Assembly (NCBI RefSeq): GCF_021513195.1
Contig: NZ_CP090974.1
Span: forward strand, 3,050,001-3,114,000
From: Shewanella sp. OMA3-2
Lineage (GTDB): Bacteria; Pseudomonadota; Gammaproteobacteria; Enterobacterales; Shewanellaceae
DNA length: 64,000 nucleotides
Direction of reading: 5' to 3'
Shown here: piece after piece, positions 1 to 10,429 of the stretch
Layout of the letters: each line of letters starts with the position of its first letter
Numbering within the stretch: position 1 is the first letter of the stretch
Notes under the pieces: model-generated
What the model was told of the DNA's origin: nothing
What the model saw: the letters and a program-made list of their open reading frames with translations, nothing else
The model's database searches: none
Translations under genes and position numbers: made by a program

Positions 1-1681
1 CACTGTCACGATACACATTATAAAAACGCAGCGCTTGTTCGTAGGCGGAGATTTCAGAAATGGCATTATGACGATAACCAATCCCCCCATTTAAGCGGTT
101 ATATTCATTAATCGGAAAACCAGAGTTTAATGCCACACCATAAGAGTTATTCTTGTAGCGCTCTAAGTTAGCTTCATTGGCATCAAACTCACTCCAGTAA
201 ACACTGCCGCCTAAGCTAACACCATCTTTAGTAAAATAAGGGTCAGTAAAGGAAAGGTTTGCACTTTTTGAATATTTGTTAGTATTGATACTTACACCGG
301 CTTGATTGCCTGTGCCAAGGAAGTTATTTTGTTCCACACCAAACTGTAAACTTACACCAGACTCGGTGCCATAACCGACACCCGCATTAAACGAGCCTGA
401 TGGCTGCTCTTTAACCGACACAGCAACATCCACTAAGTCATCACTGCCTGGCACTTGTATTGTTTCAGTATCAACGGTCTCAAAATAGCCTAAACGGTTT
501 AAACGCGCTTTGGACTGCTCAATTTGAGCAGAATTCAACCACGCACCTTCCATTTGGCGTAATTCACGGCGCATGACTTCATCTTTCGTCACTGTGTTAC
601 CCGTGAAGTTAATTGCGCGAACATAGACACGTTTACCCGGTTTAATATTGACGTTTAAAGCAACTTCTTTGTTTTCATCATCAATTTCTGGGTAGACTTT
701 AACTTCAGGGTAAGCATAACCAAAACGGCCAAGATACTTACTGTACATTTCTTCGGTGTAAGTGACATCTGCGCCATTGTACATACTGCCAGCTTTAAGT
801 GGCAATATAGCTTTCAGTAACGCTTCACGGCCCATTAAATCACCGGTTAAATTAACGTCTTTAATCTTGTACTTTTCGCCTTCATTGACGTTAATCGTAA
901 TATATAATCCTTTACGATCTGGGGTCATAGCAACTTGTGTAGAGGTCACATCAAAACGAATATAACCTTGGTTGTGGTAATAGGTTTTAATCGTCTCTAA
1001 GTCAGCTTGTAACTTTTGTTTTTGATAGCGACGCTCACCAAATAAATCCCACCATGCAACAAAGTCTTTCAACTCAAGCATGCTAATTAATTCAGAGTCA
1101 GTGAAAACCGTGTTACCGACCACGTTAATTTGACGAATTTCAGCCGCTAACCCCTCGGTAAAGTTAAACTGCAACTCCACTCGGTTACGCGGTAGATTGA
1201 TAATTTGAGCTTCTACTTTAGCGCCATACTTACCGACACCATAATAGAAATCTTGTAAACCTTTCTCTATGCCAGATAACATAGTGCGATCTAAAGATTC
1301 ACCAATTTTGACACCAGAACCATCAAGACTCTCTTGAAGCTGCTCATCTTTAATATCTTTGTTACCTTCAAACGTCACCGCACTAATCGTTGGGCGCTCT
1401 TTGACGGTAACGTACAACACGCCATTTTCATGACTGACATTGATGGTTTCGAAATTGGTCGAACCATATAAGCTTTTTATCGCCTGTTGTATTTTAACTC
1501 GATCAACTGTGTCACCGACTTTAACCGGTAAGTTTAATAATGCAGCTCCTAATGCTACACGCTGTAGACCTTCAACTTGAATGTCTGTGACTTCAAATGG
1601 TTGGAATGTATTTGCCCAACCGTTTCCCGCATAAGACGCACCGACGAATAACATCGAGGCAAAAATTTTATTCAATCTCAT
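1..1681 (-). CDS. bamA: Outer membrane protein assembly factor BamA (partial, C-terminus beyond window)
   Basis: BamA is the outer-membrane core of the BAM complex that folds beta-barrel proteins. Reading the minus strand from the ATG at 1681 gives a signal peptide (MRLNKIFASMLFVGASYAG), then POTRA-type repeats beginning FEVTDIQVEGLQRV, and then the start of the barrel. About 560 of roughly 800 residues are present; the rest, with the lid loop and last strands, lies left of base 1. The frame stays open throughout. It sits just downstream of rseP, the usual gammaproteobacterial order. Identification is firm from the repeated POTRA pattern and context. Confidence 0.95.
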   Translation of the reverse strand, partial: MRLNKIFASMLFVGASYAGNGWANTFQPFEVTDIQVEGLQRVALGAALLNLPVKVGDTVDRVKIQQAIKSLYGSTNFETINVSHENGVLYVTVKERPTISAVTFEGNKDIKDEQLQESLDGSGVKIGESLDRTMLSGIEKGLQDFYYGVGKYGAKVEAQIINLPRNRVELQFNFTEGLAAEIRQINVVGNTVFTDSELISMLELKDFVAWWDLFGERRYQKQKLQADLETIKTYYHNQGYIRFDVTSTQVAMTPDRKGLYITINVNEGEKYKIKDVNLTGDLMGREALLKAILPLKAGSMYNGADVTYTEEMYSKYLGRFGYAYPEVKVYPEIDDENKEVALNVNIKPGKRVYVRAINFTGNTVTKDEVMRRELRQMEGAWLNSAQIEQSKARLNRLGYFETVDTETIQVPGSDDLVDVAVSVKEQPSGSFNAGVGYGTESGVSLQFGVEQNNFLGTGNQAGVSINTNKYSKSANLSFTDPYFTKDGVSLGGSVYWSEFDANEANLERYKNNSYGVALNSGFPINEYNRLNGGIGYRHNAISEISAYEQALRFYNVYRDS

Positions 1682-1711
1682 AGAGCACTTCTAATTATTT
1701 GTCTGTCCTGC

Positions 1712-3082
1712 TCAGAGTCGGGCAAAATCGTTGAAAAGCGCTACGCTCATCAACATTAGCAGCAAAGCTGCGCCGAACCTGAATCCAATTTCCTGCACCT
1801 TTTCAGGTACAGGCCTACCCGTAATCACTTCAATAAAGTAATACAGCAAGTGTCCACCATCTAGCACTGGTAGAGGCATTAAGTTAATGATGCCTAAGTT
1901 AACGCTAATTAGTGCGATAAACCCAAGAAAGTACACCAATCCATAATTTGCACTGGCTCCTGCACCCTGCGCAATAGAAATGGGACCACTTAAGTTTTTC
2001 ACCGACACATCGCCGGTAAATAATTTGCCGATCATTTTGAAACTAACCACCACTAACTGCCACGTTTTATCAGCAGCGGCGGAGACGGAATCTATCATGC
2101 CATATTGTAAATCAAAGCGCATATTTTCAGGCCACTGCGCCGCAGTAGGGCTAACCCCTATCATACCAATGACTTCACCTTTAGCATTTTTTTGAGCCTG
2201 GGGTACAATTTCGACTAGCTGCTGTACACCCGCTCGCTCAATTAACATTGCTATCGGTTTATTGGCAGACGTTTGTATCACATCAACAAACGCATTCCAA
2301 TCTTTGTAATCTTGTTGATTAATACTCACAATTCGATCGCCAAGCATTAATCCTGAAATTTGTGCCGCGCTACCATCGCTTATCGCGGCAATAACAGGCT
2401 CGATGCCAGGTCTAAATATACCTAATCCTATCGCAGTGATAGGGGATTCTTTCTCAGGATCAAATTGCCATTGGCTAATATCTAGCTCATATGTGGTACC
2501 TGCTACCCCATCGACGTCTAATCGAGACAATGGCGCAAGGGTTATATCGACCTGATCATTACCGATATAGCCTACTAAGGCTAAATTCACTTCTTCCCAA
2601 TTGCGCACCGATTGCCCAGAAACGGCAATGATTTGTTGCGGTTCTGACAACTGAATTATCGCAGCTGGAGAATTTGCTTTAGTGGAATCAATAACGGGTT
2701 TTATTGAAGGTACGCCAATTAGATACATGGCATACAATGCAATAATCGCAAAAATAAAATTAGCTACTGGTCCTGCTGCCACAATGGCAATACGTTGCCA
2801 TACATTTTTACGGTTAAATGCTTGGTCAAGCATGTCCTCTGGCACAGTTTCAACACGCTCGTCGAGCATTTTGACATAGCCTCCAAGAGGGATCATTGCT
2901 ACCACATATTCAGTGCCATCTTTGCCGACTTTTCGCCAAATAGCTTTACCAAAACCAATAGAGAACTTTTCGACTTTTACGCCGCACTTGCGTGCAACCC
3001 AAAAATGCCCATATTCATGTACTGTAATTAAAATGCCTAAAGCGACAATAAACGAACCTAAATTCCAAAAAAAATCGAACAT
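1712..3082 (-). CDS. rseP: Site-2 intramembrane zinc metalloprotease RseP
   Basis: Inner-membrane protease that makes the second cut in the anti-sigma factor RseA and so releases sigma-E during envelope stress; it also clears remnant signal peptides. The zinc motif HEYGH lies at residues 22-26 in the first membrane segment, two PDZ-like regions fill the periplasmic middle, and the C-terminal membrane motif NLMPLPVLDGG supplies the third metal ligand. The ATG at 3082 is preferred over an upstream GTG at 3097 because AGGAG lies just before it and the length (456 residues) then fits the family. It follows ispC with an 11-base gap. Confidence 0.95.
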   Translation of the reverse strand: MFDFFWNLGSFIVALGILITVHEYGHFWVARKCGVKVEKFSIGFGKAIWRKVGKDGTEYVVAMIPLGGYVKMLDERVETVPEDMLDQAFNRKNVWQRIAIVAAGPVANFIFAIIALYAMYLIGVPSIKPVIDSTKANSPAAIIQLSEPQQIIAVSGQSVRNWEEVNLALVGYIGNDQVDITLAPLSRLDVDGVAGTTYELDISQWQFDPEKESPITAIGLGIFRPGIEPVIAAISDGSAAQISGLMLGDRIVSINQQDYKDWNAFVDVIQTSANKPIAMLIERAGVQQLVEIVPQAQKNAKGEVIGMIGVSPTAAQWPENMRFDLQYGMIDSVSAAADKTWQLVVVSFKMIGKLFTGDVSVKNLSGPISIAQGAGASANYGLVYFLGFIALISVNLGIINLMPLPVLDGGHLLYYFIEVITGRPVPEKVQEIGFRFGAALLLMLMSVALFNDFARL

Positions 3083-3093
3083 CTCACTCCTGA

Positions 3094-4284
3094 TCACACC
3101 AAGGTTTTAATCGTTAATATCGCTTGCTGTCTTGCTTCGCCGTCTAAGCGAATAATATCTTCAATTGAATTCAATGCCGTTGGACTGACTGAAACAAGGC
3201 ATTGTTCATTTATTATTGCAATATCCGTAAATTTAATTCGCCCCTGTAAAAAGGCGTCTACCGCAACTTCATTAGCGGCATTTAATACTGTTGTCGACTC
3301 TTGACCTTGTTTGCATGCTTCGATTGCTAACTTCAAACAAGGGAAACGATTAAAGTCAGCCTCAAAGAAGCTTAACTGTCCGACTTTGAAAAAATCTAAA
3401 GGTTCAACTCCGGCCGTAATTCTTTGCGGATAGCTCATACAATGAGCAATCGGCGTACGCATATCAGGATTACCCATCTGTGCGATAACTGAACCATCTT
3501 TATATTGCACCATTGAATGAATAACGCTTTGAGGATGGATGACGACTTTTAACTGTTCAGGCTGAGTATTAAACAACCAACGTGCTTCGATATACTCTAA
3601 CCCTTTATTCATCATCGAAGCAGAATCAACGGAAATTTTACGTCCCATAGACCAATTAGGATGATTACAAGCTTGATCAGGAGTCATCTGGGAGAATGAT
3701 GCTAAATCGGCGGTTAAAAATGGACCACCAGAACCTGTTAGTAAAATATGCGAGATCCCTTCAGCAGCAATATCACAATAACCTAAATTCGCTTGAACAG
3801 CTTCAGGCATGCATTGAAAAATAGCATTATGTTCACTGTCTACAGGTAAGATGGTTGCACCTGATGTCTTTGCGGTATGCATGAAAAGCTCACCAGACAT
3901 AACTAGCGCTTCTTTATTGGCTAGTAACACTCTTTTACCCGCTTTTACTGCGGCAAAGGTTGATACTAACCCTGCAGCACCAACGATGGCAGCCATTACA
4001 GTATGCACTTCATGGCTTGTTACCAAACCAATCAAATCTTGCTCTGAGGTGGTCACAATCGTTTTACAACAAGCCGGTAAAGATGCTTTAAGTTTTACCG
4101 CAGCCTGCTCATTAACCATATGAGCATAAACAGGCTGGTGAGTCACACATAAAGCATGCATTTTCTCGACGCTAGTATTGGCAACCAAGGCGTAAACACG
4201 AAACTTATCAGGGTTTGCTCCAATGACACTTAACGTACTTGCGCCAATTGATCCTGTTGCGCCAAGGATAACCATATTTTGCAT
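3094..4284 (-). CDS. ispC: 1-deoxy-D-xylulose 5-phosphate reductoisomerase
   Basis: Cytosolic NADPH enzyme of the MEP isoprenoid pathway, converting DXP to 2-C-methyl-D-erythritol 4-phosphate. Visible motifs are the nucleotide-binding [10 protein letters not shown] at the N-terminus, the metal/substrate motif [11 protein letters not shown] and [12 protein letters not shown]. The start is placed at the internal ATG at 4284 ([11 protein letters not shown]), because homologues begin here and it leaves a 5-base gap after the repaired cdsA stop; an ATG at 4299 would add five residues. The order cdsA-ispC-rseP-bamA is conserved. Also called dxr. Confidence 0.95.
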   Translation of the reverse strand: MQNMVILGATGSIGASTLSVIGANPDKFRVYALVANTSVEKMHALCVTHQPVYAHMVNEQAAVKLKASLPACCKTIVTTSEQDLIGLVTSHEVHTVMAAIVGAAGLVSTFAAVKAGKRVLLANKEALVMSGELFMHTAKTSGATILPVDSEHNAIFQCMPEAVQANLGYCDIAAEGISHILLTGSGGPFLTADLASFSQMTPDQACNHPNWSMGRKISVDSASMMNKGLEYIEARWLFNTQPEQLKVVIHPQSVIHSMVQYKDGSVIAQMGNPDMRTPIAHCMSYPQRITAGVEPLDFFKVGQLSFFEADFNRFPCLKLAIEACKQGQESTTVLNAANEVAVDAFLQGRIKFTDIAIINEQCLVSVSPTALNSIEDIIRLDGEARQQAILTIKTLV

Positions 4285-4289
4285 CAAGA

Positions 4290-5148
4290 TTACATCCACA
4301 TCGCAATGTAAATAAGCGTAAATACAGGTAAAGCGGCGGTTAAGCTATCAATTCTATCGAGAATGCCACCGTGACCCTGGCAATATGCTGCCCGAATCTT
4401 TAATTTCTGCCACACGTTTAAACATACTTTCTGACAAATCACCAAACGCAGAAGCTAATGCTGTAATGATTGTTACTACAACTAACAGTCCCACTTCTTG
4501 CTCTGGAGAGACATACATCACTGCGGCAACAATTAACATAGTGGTTAGTAATCCGCCCGCTAAGCCCTCTAAGGTTTTCGCTGGACTAACACTTGGCATC
4601 AACTTATGTTTACCTAAAGTACGCCCAGCAAAATAAGCACCAGTGTCGGTTGCCCACACCACTAACATAACAATAAACACTAACCAACCACCAAAATAAG
4701 GGTCTGCATGACTGCTTAATGATTTGAGAGCAATTAAAGACACAAAGCAAGGGATCAGCGTTAATTGGCCAAACATAGATTTAAACATGTGGCTATCGCG
4801 CCAAAACTTAGCGCTTTTAGGAAAACTAAACACCAATATGGTACTGCACACCCACCAGACAACACCAATGCTGATAATAGCTAAAAACATTGGGTTAATA
4901 TGACCTTTAAACCAAAGACTATCGGCAGGGAACATCACATTAATGACAACCAATAAAATGGTCACGGTCACAGTAAATGACCATTGGGTAACATGACATT
5001 CTTTATCAATAAATCGACCCCACTCTTTTGCTGCAATCGCAAAGATAGGAACTAAACACCACGCAAAATAAACCGTAGGTACCCAGAAAATACCGGCCAA
5101 TACAAGTGGGATTAAACAAAGTGCTGTTATTATTCGTTGTTTTAGCAA
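4290..5148 (-). pseudogene. cdsA: Phosphatidate cytidylyltransferase, frameshifted as read by one extra G (probable base-call error)
   Basis: CdsA makes CDP-diacylglycerol from phosphatidate and CTP, the entry point to membrane phospholipids, and is essential. It is hydrophobic, with several membrane helices, and carries the family motif SVSPAKTLEG. The signature expected as [18 protein letters not shown] is broken: after ILPG the frame runs into SRWHSR and a stop at 4354. Removing one C of the plus-strand CCC at 4375-4377 restores the signature and a membrane tail ending at the TAA at 4290-4292, giving 285 residues, the usual family length. The start is a TTG at 5148 after AAGGA. Real loss of function is unlikely. 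Confidence 0.9.
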
Positions 5149-5168
5149 AAAAATAATCCTTTTTAAAA

Positions 5169-5993
5169 TTATAGCGTACGTATTTCTTCGATTTGACTCC
5201 TGGTCAAACCAAAGCGACGCTGGCGGCTGGCAAACATTGCCAGTGCATGATGAAAAGCTTTCTCATCAAAATCAGGCCACAGTGTTTCAGTAAACACTAA
5301 TTCAGCATAGGCGGCCTGCCATAAAATAAAATTACTGATGCGGTAATCACCGCCCGTTCTTATCATTAAATCAACTTCGCTTTGATTTTGCATGCACAAA
5401 TGTTGATTTAATGCCTCTTCAGTCATCTGACTGCTGCTGATTTCGCCACTCTCGACCTTTTTGGCCAATTTTTGAGCAGCCTGCATAATATCCCAACGTC
5501 CGCCGTAGTTAGCTGCAACATTTAAGATAAGACCAGTGTTATGTGCAGTTTTGTCTTGAGCTTGTGCAATTTGAGTTTGCAATCTAGCAGAGAATCGACT
5601 GATATCACCAATAATATTTAGTCTAACTTGGTTTTTGTCCAGACGTTTAATTTCACGTTGTAACACACTGAAAAAAAGCTCCATCAACAAGCTGACTTCT
5701 TTATCGGGTCTGCGCCAATTTTCACTTGAAAAGGCGAATAAAGTCAGCGACGCTATTCCCAACTGACTCGCTGCACTTACTATGCGTCTTACTGCTTTAA
5801 CGCCTGCTTTATGGCCTACGACTCTTGGCATACCTTTATTTTGCGCCCAACGTCCATTGCCATCCATAATGATAGCAACGTGTTTAGGCAAAGACTGCCT
5901 AACGATGTCAGATAATTGTCCAGGTAAACATTCTGATGAAGCTAAGTCAGAAGGGGAAGCAATACCTGATCCATAATCATTTGTAGATGACAT
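5169..5993 (-). CDS. uppS: Undecaprenyl diphosphate synthase (di-trans,poly-cis)
   Basis: Condenses isopentenyl units onto farnesyl diphosphate to make the C55 lipid carrier for cell-wall synthesis. The diphosphate-binding motif IMDGNGRWA (catalytic Asp near residue 44) and the C-terminal RTGGDYRISNF...WQAAYAEL signature are clear. The ATG at 5993 is chosen (274 residues); an in-frame upstream extension to 6035 lacks a good ribosome site and adds a hydrophobic stretch unusual for this cytosolic enzyme. The first 30 or so residues are longer and less conserved than in E. coli. It lies 20 bases ahead of cdsA. Confidence 0.93.
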   Translation of the reverse strand: MSSTNDYGSGIASPSDLASSECLPGQLSDIVRQSLPKHVAIIMDGNGRWAQNKGMPRVVGHKAGVKAVRRIVSAASQLGIASLTLFAFSSENWRRPDKEVSLLMELFFSVLQREIKRLDKNQVRLNIIGDISRFSARLQTQIAQAQDKTAHNTGLILNVAANYGGRWDIMQAAQKLAKKVESGEISSSQMTEEALNQHLCMQNQSEVDLMIRTGGDYRISNFILWQAAYAELVFTETLWPDFDEKAFHHALAMFASRQRRFGLTRSQIEEIRTL

Positions 5994-6073
5994 TAACAAC
6001 AACCCTATAAAAAACAAACGCCGTGTAGTATACACTTACACGGCGTATTAACTCTAGCGTTGAACGCTGAAGT

Positions 6074-6631
6074 TTAAACTTCCATTAGCTCTTTTTCTTT
6101 AGCGGCTAAAAGTTGATCAACCTGCTTGATAGCAGTATCGGTAAACTTTTGGACACTATCTTCACTACGACGTACATCATCTTCAGTACAGTCTTTGGCT
6201 TTTTCAAGCTTTTTAACTTCTGTAATAGCGTCACGACGCACGTTACGGATAGCAATACGGCCATTTTCAGCTTCGTTGCGAACCACTTTAATGAAGTCTT
6301 TACGACGTTCTTCAGTTAGCGCTGGAAGTGGTATACGCATTGACGTACCCGCTGTCATTGGATTTAAACCCAAATCAGAAGACATAATAGCCTTCTCTAC
6401 CGCTTGAACCAATGTTTGATCAAACACTGTCACGTTAAGCGTGCGAGAATCTTCAATACCTATGTTCGCCACTTGCTTAAGAGGGGTCATTGTACCGTAG
6501 TAAGATACTTGAATTGAATCTAAAAGGCTCGGGTGTGCACGACCTGTACGCACTTTCGCCATTTGATTTTTACTTGCATCAACACATTTTCCCATGCGCT
6601 CTTGCGCATCTAACATAATTGTCTCAATCAC
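6074..6631 (-). CDS. frr: Ribosome recycling factor
   Basis: Acts with EF-G to split post-termination ribosomes. The sequence has the RRF core [21 protein letters not shown] and the helical tail ending KELMEV. The start is set at a GTG at 6631 (reading [13 protein letters not shown]), which gives exactly 185 residues, the family length, and has AGGA about eight bases upstream. An earlier GTG at 6649 would add six residues but has no better ribosome site. It follows pyrH as in most gammaproteobacteria. Confidence 0.95.
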   Translation of the reverse strand: MIETIMLDAQERMGKCVDASKNQMAKVRTGRAHPSLLDSIQVSYYGTMTPLKQVANIGIEDSRTLNVTVFDQTLVQAVEKAIMSSDLGLNPMTAGTSMRIPLPALTEERRKDFIKVVRNEAENGRIAIRNVRRDAITEVKKLEKAKDCTEDDVRRSEDSVQKFTDTAIKQVDQLLAAKEKELMEV

Positions 6632-6657
6632 AATAATTTCCTTTTTCACAAAATTTT

Positions 6658-6704
6658 TTTGAGCTGATAGATAAAGAATGACACAGACAGTAGATCAGCT
6701 CAAA
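6658..6704. repeat. 11-bp inverted repeat between pyrH and frr
   Basis: The arm TTTGAGCTGAT at 6658-6668 is matched perfectly by ATCAGCTCAAA at 6694-6704 with a 25-base loop. On the transcribed minus strand no T-run follows the hairpin, so it is not an ordinary terminator. It could be an mRNA stability or processing element in the pyrH-frr transcript. Confidence 0.4.
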
Positions 6705-6739
6705 TAGGGATTGCACTTTATTTAATGCAATAATGAATG

Positions 6740-7485
6740 TTATTTTGGACTACTATTTTTTTGACTGCTAATAATAGTGCCTTCACCTTCGCCCATAATC
6801 ACACGTCTAAGTGCGCCAGGTTTGTTCATGTTAAACACTAAAATAGGTATATCGTGATCACGCGCCATTGTAAATGCAGCAAGGTCCATTATCTTAAATT
6901 CAGACTCTAATACTTCAGCATAAGTGAGCGTGTCGTACTTAACCGCTTCAGGGTTTTTCATCGGGTCAGCAGAGTAAACACCATCTACTTTAGTCCCTTT
7001 TAATACTACTTCAGCTTCAATTTCAATACCGCGTAAGCAGGCTGCTGAATCTGTGGTGCAAAATGGATTACCCGTACCTGCGGCAAAAATCACTACCGGC
7101 CAGATTTAAGCAAACTAATCGCCTCTGCCCAGTTGTAATCATCACAAACACCCTTTAACGGAATGGCTGACATGAGACGTGCATTAACATAGGCACGGTG
7201 CAGCGCATCACGCATCGCTAAACCATTCATTACCGTCGCTAGCATTCCCATGTGATCACCTACTACACGGTTCATGCCTGCTTGCGCAAGACCTTCACCA
7301 CGGAACAGATTACCACCACCAATGACCACACCAACTTGAATACCTAACTCAACTAGCTCTTTTACTTCTTGAGCCATACGATCAAGTACTTTAGGGTCGA
7401 TGCCGAAGCCTTCTTCGCCCATTAATGCTTCACCGCTTAATTTAAGCAGAATACGTCTAAACGCAGGTTTTGGATTGGTGCTCAT
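6740..7485 (-). pseudogene. pyrH: UMP kinase, frameshifted as read by one missing G (probable base-call error)
   Basis: Essential hexameric kinase that phosphorylates UMP to UDP. The N-terminal part ([20 protein letters not shown]) is interrupted after [13 protein letters not shown] at a stop near 7091-7096. The rest ([20 protein letters not shown] to [12 protein letters not shown]) continues in another frame. Adding one C to the plus-strand CC at 7096-7097 turns CGG TAG into CGG GTA and restores [11 protein letters not shown], giving 248 residues. The start is the ATG at 7485 after AGGA. Neighbours tsf and frr are as expected. Confidence 0.93.
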
Positions 7486-7555
7486 AATTTTTATCCTGAT
7501 CATAACAAGACCGCAGCGATTGCTGCGGTCTTAGGGTATTTAGAGAGAAAAGCGA

Positions 7556-8407
7556 TTACGCCTTTTTAGTTGCAGCGATTTGTGCAGCTACTTCAGCAGC
7601 AAAATCTTCTTGCTTCTTCTCGATACCTTCACCCACTTCTAAACGAATGAAGTTAGTTACTGTGGCTTTTTTCTCTTTAAGAATTTCACCAACAGTTTTC
7701 TTTGGTTCCATGATGTAAGCTTGACCAGTAAGAGAGATCTCACCAGTAAACTTCTTCATACGACCAACAACCATCTTCTCAGCGATTTCTTGTGGCTTGC
7801 CTTCGTTCATCGCGATTTCTACTTGTAGAGCTTGTTCTCTTTCAACAAGTTCTGCAGGTACATCTTCAGGGTTAACGAATTCAGGCTTAGAAGCAGCAAC
7901 GTGCATTGCGATGTGCTTTAAGGTTTCTTCATCAGCTTCACCAGTAACCACAACACCGATACGGTCGCCATGGCGGTAAGAAGCTAAGTTAGCACCATCG
8001 ATGTACTCAACGCGACGAATGTTGATGTTTTCACCAATTTTAGTCACAAGTGCAACACGAGTCTCTTCAAACTGTGCTTTTAAGTCTTCGATGGTCACTT
8101 TTGATGCAGCAGCAACATCTAGTACTGCGTTAGCAAATCCTAGGAAGTTTGAATCTTTTGCAACGAAGTCAGTTTGACAGTTAACTTCTAATAGCGCAGC
8201 GAAACCTTCACCATTCTTAATTAGAATAGTACCGTCAGCAGCGATGTTACCCGCTTTTTTAGCAGCTTTGGCAGCGCCACTTTTACGCATATTATCAATC
8301 GCTAGTTCGATGTCACCGTCAGTTTCAGTCAGTGCATTCTTACAGTCCATCATGCCAGCGCCAGTGCGGTCACGAAGTTCTTTAACTTGGGCAGCAGTAA
8401 TCGCCAT
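7556..8407 (-). CDS. tsf: Elongation factor Ts
   Basis: Guanine nucleotide exchange factor for EF-Tu. The N-terminal domain motifs [19 protein letters not shown] and [14 protein letters not shown] are typical. The length of 283 residues matches the family, and the start ATG at 8407 has AGGAT upstream. Transcribed after rpsB, with a hairpin in the 116-base gap. Confidence 0.97.
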   Translation of the reverse strand: MAITAAQVKELRDRTGAGMMDCKNALTETDGDIELAIDNMRKSGAAKAAKKAGNIAADGTILIKNGEGFAALLEVNCQTDFVAKDSNFLGFANAVLDVAAASKVTIEDLKAQFEETRVALVTKIGENINIRRVEYIDGANLASYRHGDRIGVVVTGEADEETLKHIAMHVAASKPEFVNPEDVPAELVEREQALQVEIAMNEGKPQEIAEKMVVGRMKKFTGEISLTGQAYIMEPKKTVGEILKEKKATVTNFIRLEVGEGIEKKQEDFAAEVAAQIAATKKA

Positions 8408-8451
8408 TGTTAAATCCTCTAATTTAGTTGGTCTAATTTTACATTATAAAA

Positions 8452-8471
8452 CAGGGGCCATTAGGCCCCTG
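8452..8471 (-). terminator. Hairpin with T-run between rpsB and tsf (partial terminator)
   Basis: Perfect 8-bp stem CAGGGGCC with ATTA/TAAT loop. On the minus strand it is followed by TTTTATA, so it is a plausible intrinsic terminator or attenuator that lowers tsf transcription relative to rpsB, as described for this operon in E. coli. Confidence 0.75.
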
Positions 8472-8523
8472 TTCACCAATTTTTTATTGGCAAATAAGGG
8501 GGATGGTTAACCATCTCACCTTA

Positions 8524-9252
8524 TTAAACAGCTTCTACGAAACCGTCTTGTTCAGCTTGAACAGCGATATCTTGACCACGGCCTGAGTTAGCGGCAGCAG
8601 CAACAGATGAAGTGTACAAACGAATTGCACGCATCGCATCATCGTTACCAGGAACGATATAGTTAACGCCATCTGGTGCAGAGTTAGTATCAACAACTGC
8701 AACAACTGGGATACCTAGGTTGTTTGCTTCTTTAATAGCGATATGCTCATGGTCAGCACCGATAACGAATAATACGTCAGGTAAGCCGCCCATGTTTTTA
8801 ATTCCGCCTAAAGATTTTTCTAACTTGTCTAACTCGCGTGAGCGCATTAACGCTTCTTTCTTAGTTAGCTTGTCGAAAGTACCATCGATAGATTGGCTTT
8901 CTAGCTCTTTAAGACGCTTGATTGACTGACGAACAGTTTTCCAGTTGGTTAACATGCCGCCTAACCAACGGTGATCAACATAGTACTGGTCACAAGAAAT
9001 AGCAGATTCTTTAATAGCTTCGCCAGCAGCGCGCTTAGTACCTACGAATAAAATCTTACCTTTCTTAGAAGCAACATTGCTAATGAAAGCTAAAGCTTCA
9101 TTGAACATTGGTACAGTGTGCTCAAGGTTGATGATGTGTACACCGTTGCGAGCACCGAAGATGAAAGGCTTCATCTTTGGGTTCCAGTAACGTGTTTGGT
9201 GACCGAAGTGAACACCAGCTTGAAGCATTTCGCGCATTGTAACTGTAGTCAT
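8524..9252 (-). CDS. rpsB: 30S ribosomal protein S2
   Basis: Small-subunit ribosomal protein. It starts [22 protein letters not shown] a few residues after the ATG at 9252 and includes the conserved segments [14 protein letters not shown] and [19 protein letters not shown]. 242 residues, normal for the family. First gene of the rpsB-tsf transcript, with a structured leader upstream. Confidence 0.97.
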   Translation of the reverse strand: MTTVTMREMLQAGVHFGHQTRYWNPKMKPFIFGARNGVHIINLEHTVPMFNEALAFISNVASKKGKILFVGTKRAAGEAIKESAISCDQYYVDHRWLGGMLTNWKTVRQSIKRLKELESQSIDGTFDKLTKKEALMRSRELDKLEKSLGGIKNMGGLPDVLFVIGADHEHIAIKEANNLGIPVVAVVDTNSAPDGVNYIVPGNDDAMRAIRLYTSSVAAAANSGRGQDIAVQAEQDGFVEAV

Positions 9253-9350
9253 TTTATATACCTTAATGTAATAAAGGGGTTAGACCTCCACGCATCCCAT
9301 TTCTCGACCCTTAGCAACCTATTAGGCTTTAAGAGCACCCCGAAAAATGT
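9253..9350 (-). promoter_or_regulatory. rpsB 5' leader, probable S2 autoregulatory element
   Basis: The minus-strand leader contains conserved blocks known from gammaproteobacterial rpsB leaders: CGGGGTGCTCTTAAAGCC, then GGGATGCGTGGAGGTCTAACCCC shortly before the start codon. The GGGG of the first block and the CCCC of the last can pair. In relatives S2 represses its own translation through this element. Boundaries are approximate. Upstream on the same strand, TATTAT at 9393-9398 is a possible -10 box without a clear -35. Confidence 0.65.
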
Positions 9351-9408
9351 GCCGATACGTGTGTGATTTAGTATTTAAGTTAATTGCCATGTATAATAGC
9401 CGCAAATT

Positions 9409-9438
9409 TTGACAGTTTGTAGAAACAGGGAGTATTTT
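9409..9438 (+). promoter_or_regulatory. Candidate sigma-70 promoter for map-glnD-dapD
   Basis: A consensus -35 TTGACA at 9409-9414 is followed after 18 bases by TATTTT at 9433-9438. It points at map 170 bases downstream. It overlaps the upstream side of the divergent rpsB promoter region. The rest of the 9439-9607 gap shows nothing I recognise. Confidence 0.5.
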
Positions 9439-9607
9439 AGCCACCCTAAAGTGGATATTTATTCTACAAGGTTCGACAAACAGCAAACACGATCTTATAC
9501 ATAACGGCGCGCTTTATACCATAAACAGCTATCAAACACAAATTTTTACATGTAATTGATGACTAAAAACGTGCCTTTTTTGAACGTTAAAAACCAAGAG
9601 AAGATCC

Positions 9608-10405
9608 ATGAGTATTGTGATTAAAAATGCCGACGAAATTGAAAAAATGCGTGCTGCAGGTAAACTTGCGGCCCAAGTACTGGAAATGATCGTGCCACAC
9701 GTGGTTGTAGGTGCGACAACGGATCAATTAAATGCCATTTGCGCTCAATATACTGAAGAGCAAGGAGCCATTTCTGCGCCGTTGAATTATCATGGTTTTC
9801 CTAAATCTATTTGCACTTCAGTCAATGATACTATTTGTCATGGCATCCCTTCTGATTACGTATTAAAAGACGGTGATATTTTAAATATTGATATCACGGT
9901 AATAAAAGATGGCTATCATGGCGATACGTCAAAAATGTTTTTAATTGGTGACGTTAGCCCTAAAGACAAACGCTTATGCCGTATTGCACAAGAAAGTCTT
10001 TACCTTGCTATCCGTAAAGTCCGTCCTGGTGCAAAATTAGGCGAAATTGGCACCTGTATCGAAAAATTCATCAAAGCGAGTAAATCAGGGCTTGATAAGT
10101 ATTCCATCGTACAAGATTATTGTGGTCACGGCATTGGTTCAGGCTTCCATGAAGAGCCACAGGTTGTTCATTATAAAAATAATGACAAAACCGTGATTAA
10201 ACCTGGAATGTGTTTCACTATTGAGCCGATGATCAACGCAGGCCGCCACACATCGATATTAGATAAAAATGACAACTGGACCGTTACTACCTCAGATGGT
10301 AAAAATTCGGCGCAGTGGGAACATACGCTACTTGTAACTGAAACGGGTGTTGAAGTGCTTACCTTACGTGAAGAAGAAGACTTTCCGAGAATCATTAACT
10401 TTTAA
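9608..10405 (+). CDS. map: Type I methionine aminopeptidase
   Basis: Removes the initiator methionine from nascent proteins. All five metal ligands of the pita-bread fold appear in order: Asp in DITVIKDGYHGDTS (two ligands), His in GHGIGSGFHEEP, Glu in FTIEPM and Glu in QWEHTLLVTETG. 265 residues, typical. Start ATG preceded by AAGAG. It faces away from rpsB and leads into glnD after 24 bases, a common arrangement. Confidence 0.96.
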   Translation: MSIVIKNADEIEKMRAAGKLAAQVLEMIVPHVVVGATTDQLNAICAQYTEEQGAISAPLNYHGFPKSICTSVNDTICHGIPSDYVLKDGDILNIDITVIKDGYHGDTSKMFLIGDVSPKDKRLCRIAQESLYLAIRKVRPGAKLGEIGTCIEKFIKASKSGLDKYSIVQDYCGHGIGSGFHEEPQVVHYKNNDKTVIKPGMCFTIEPMINAGRHTSILDKNDNWTVTTSDGKNSAQWEHTLLVTETGVEVLTLREEEDFPRIINF

Positions 10406-10429
10406 CTCTTAAATCAGTCAAGGATATCG

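Noticed and set aside
4354..7503. Programmed ribosomal frameshifting in cdsA and pyrH
   Set aside because: The two shifts go in opposite directions, share no slippery heptamer or downstream structure, and the same kind of single-base change recurs in four unrelated genes. Base-call error explains all of them.
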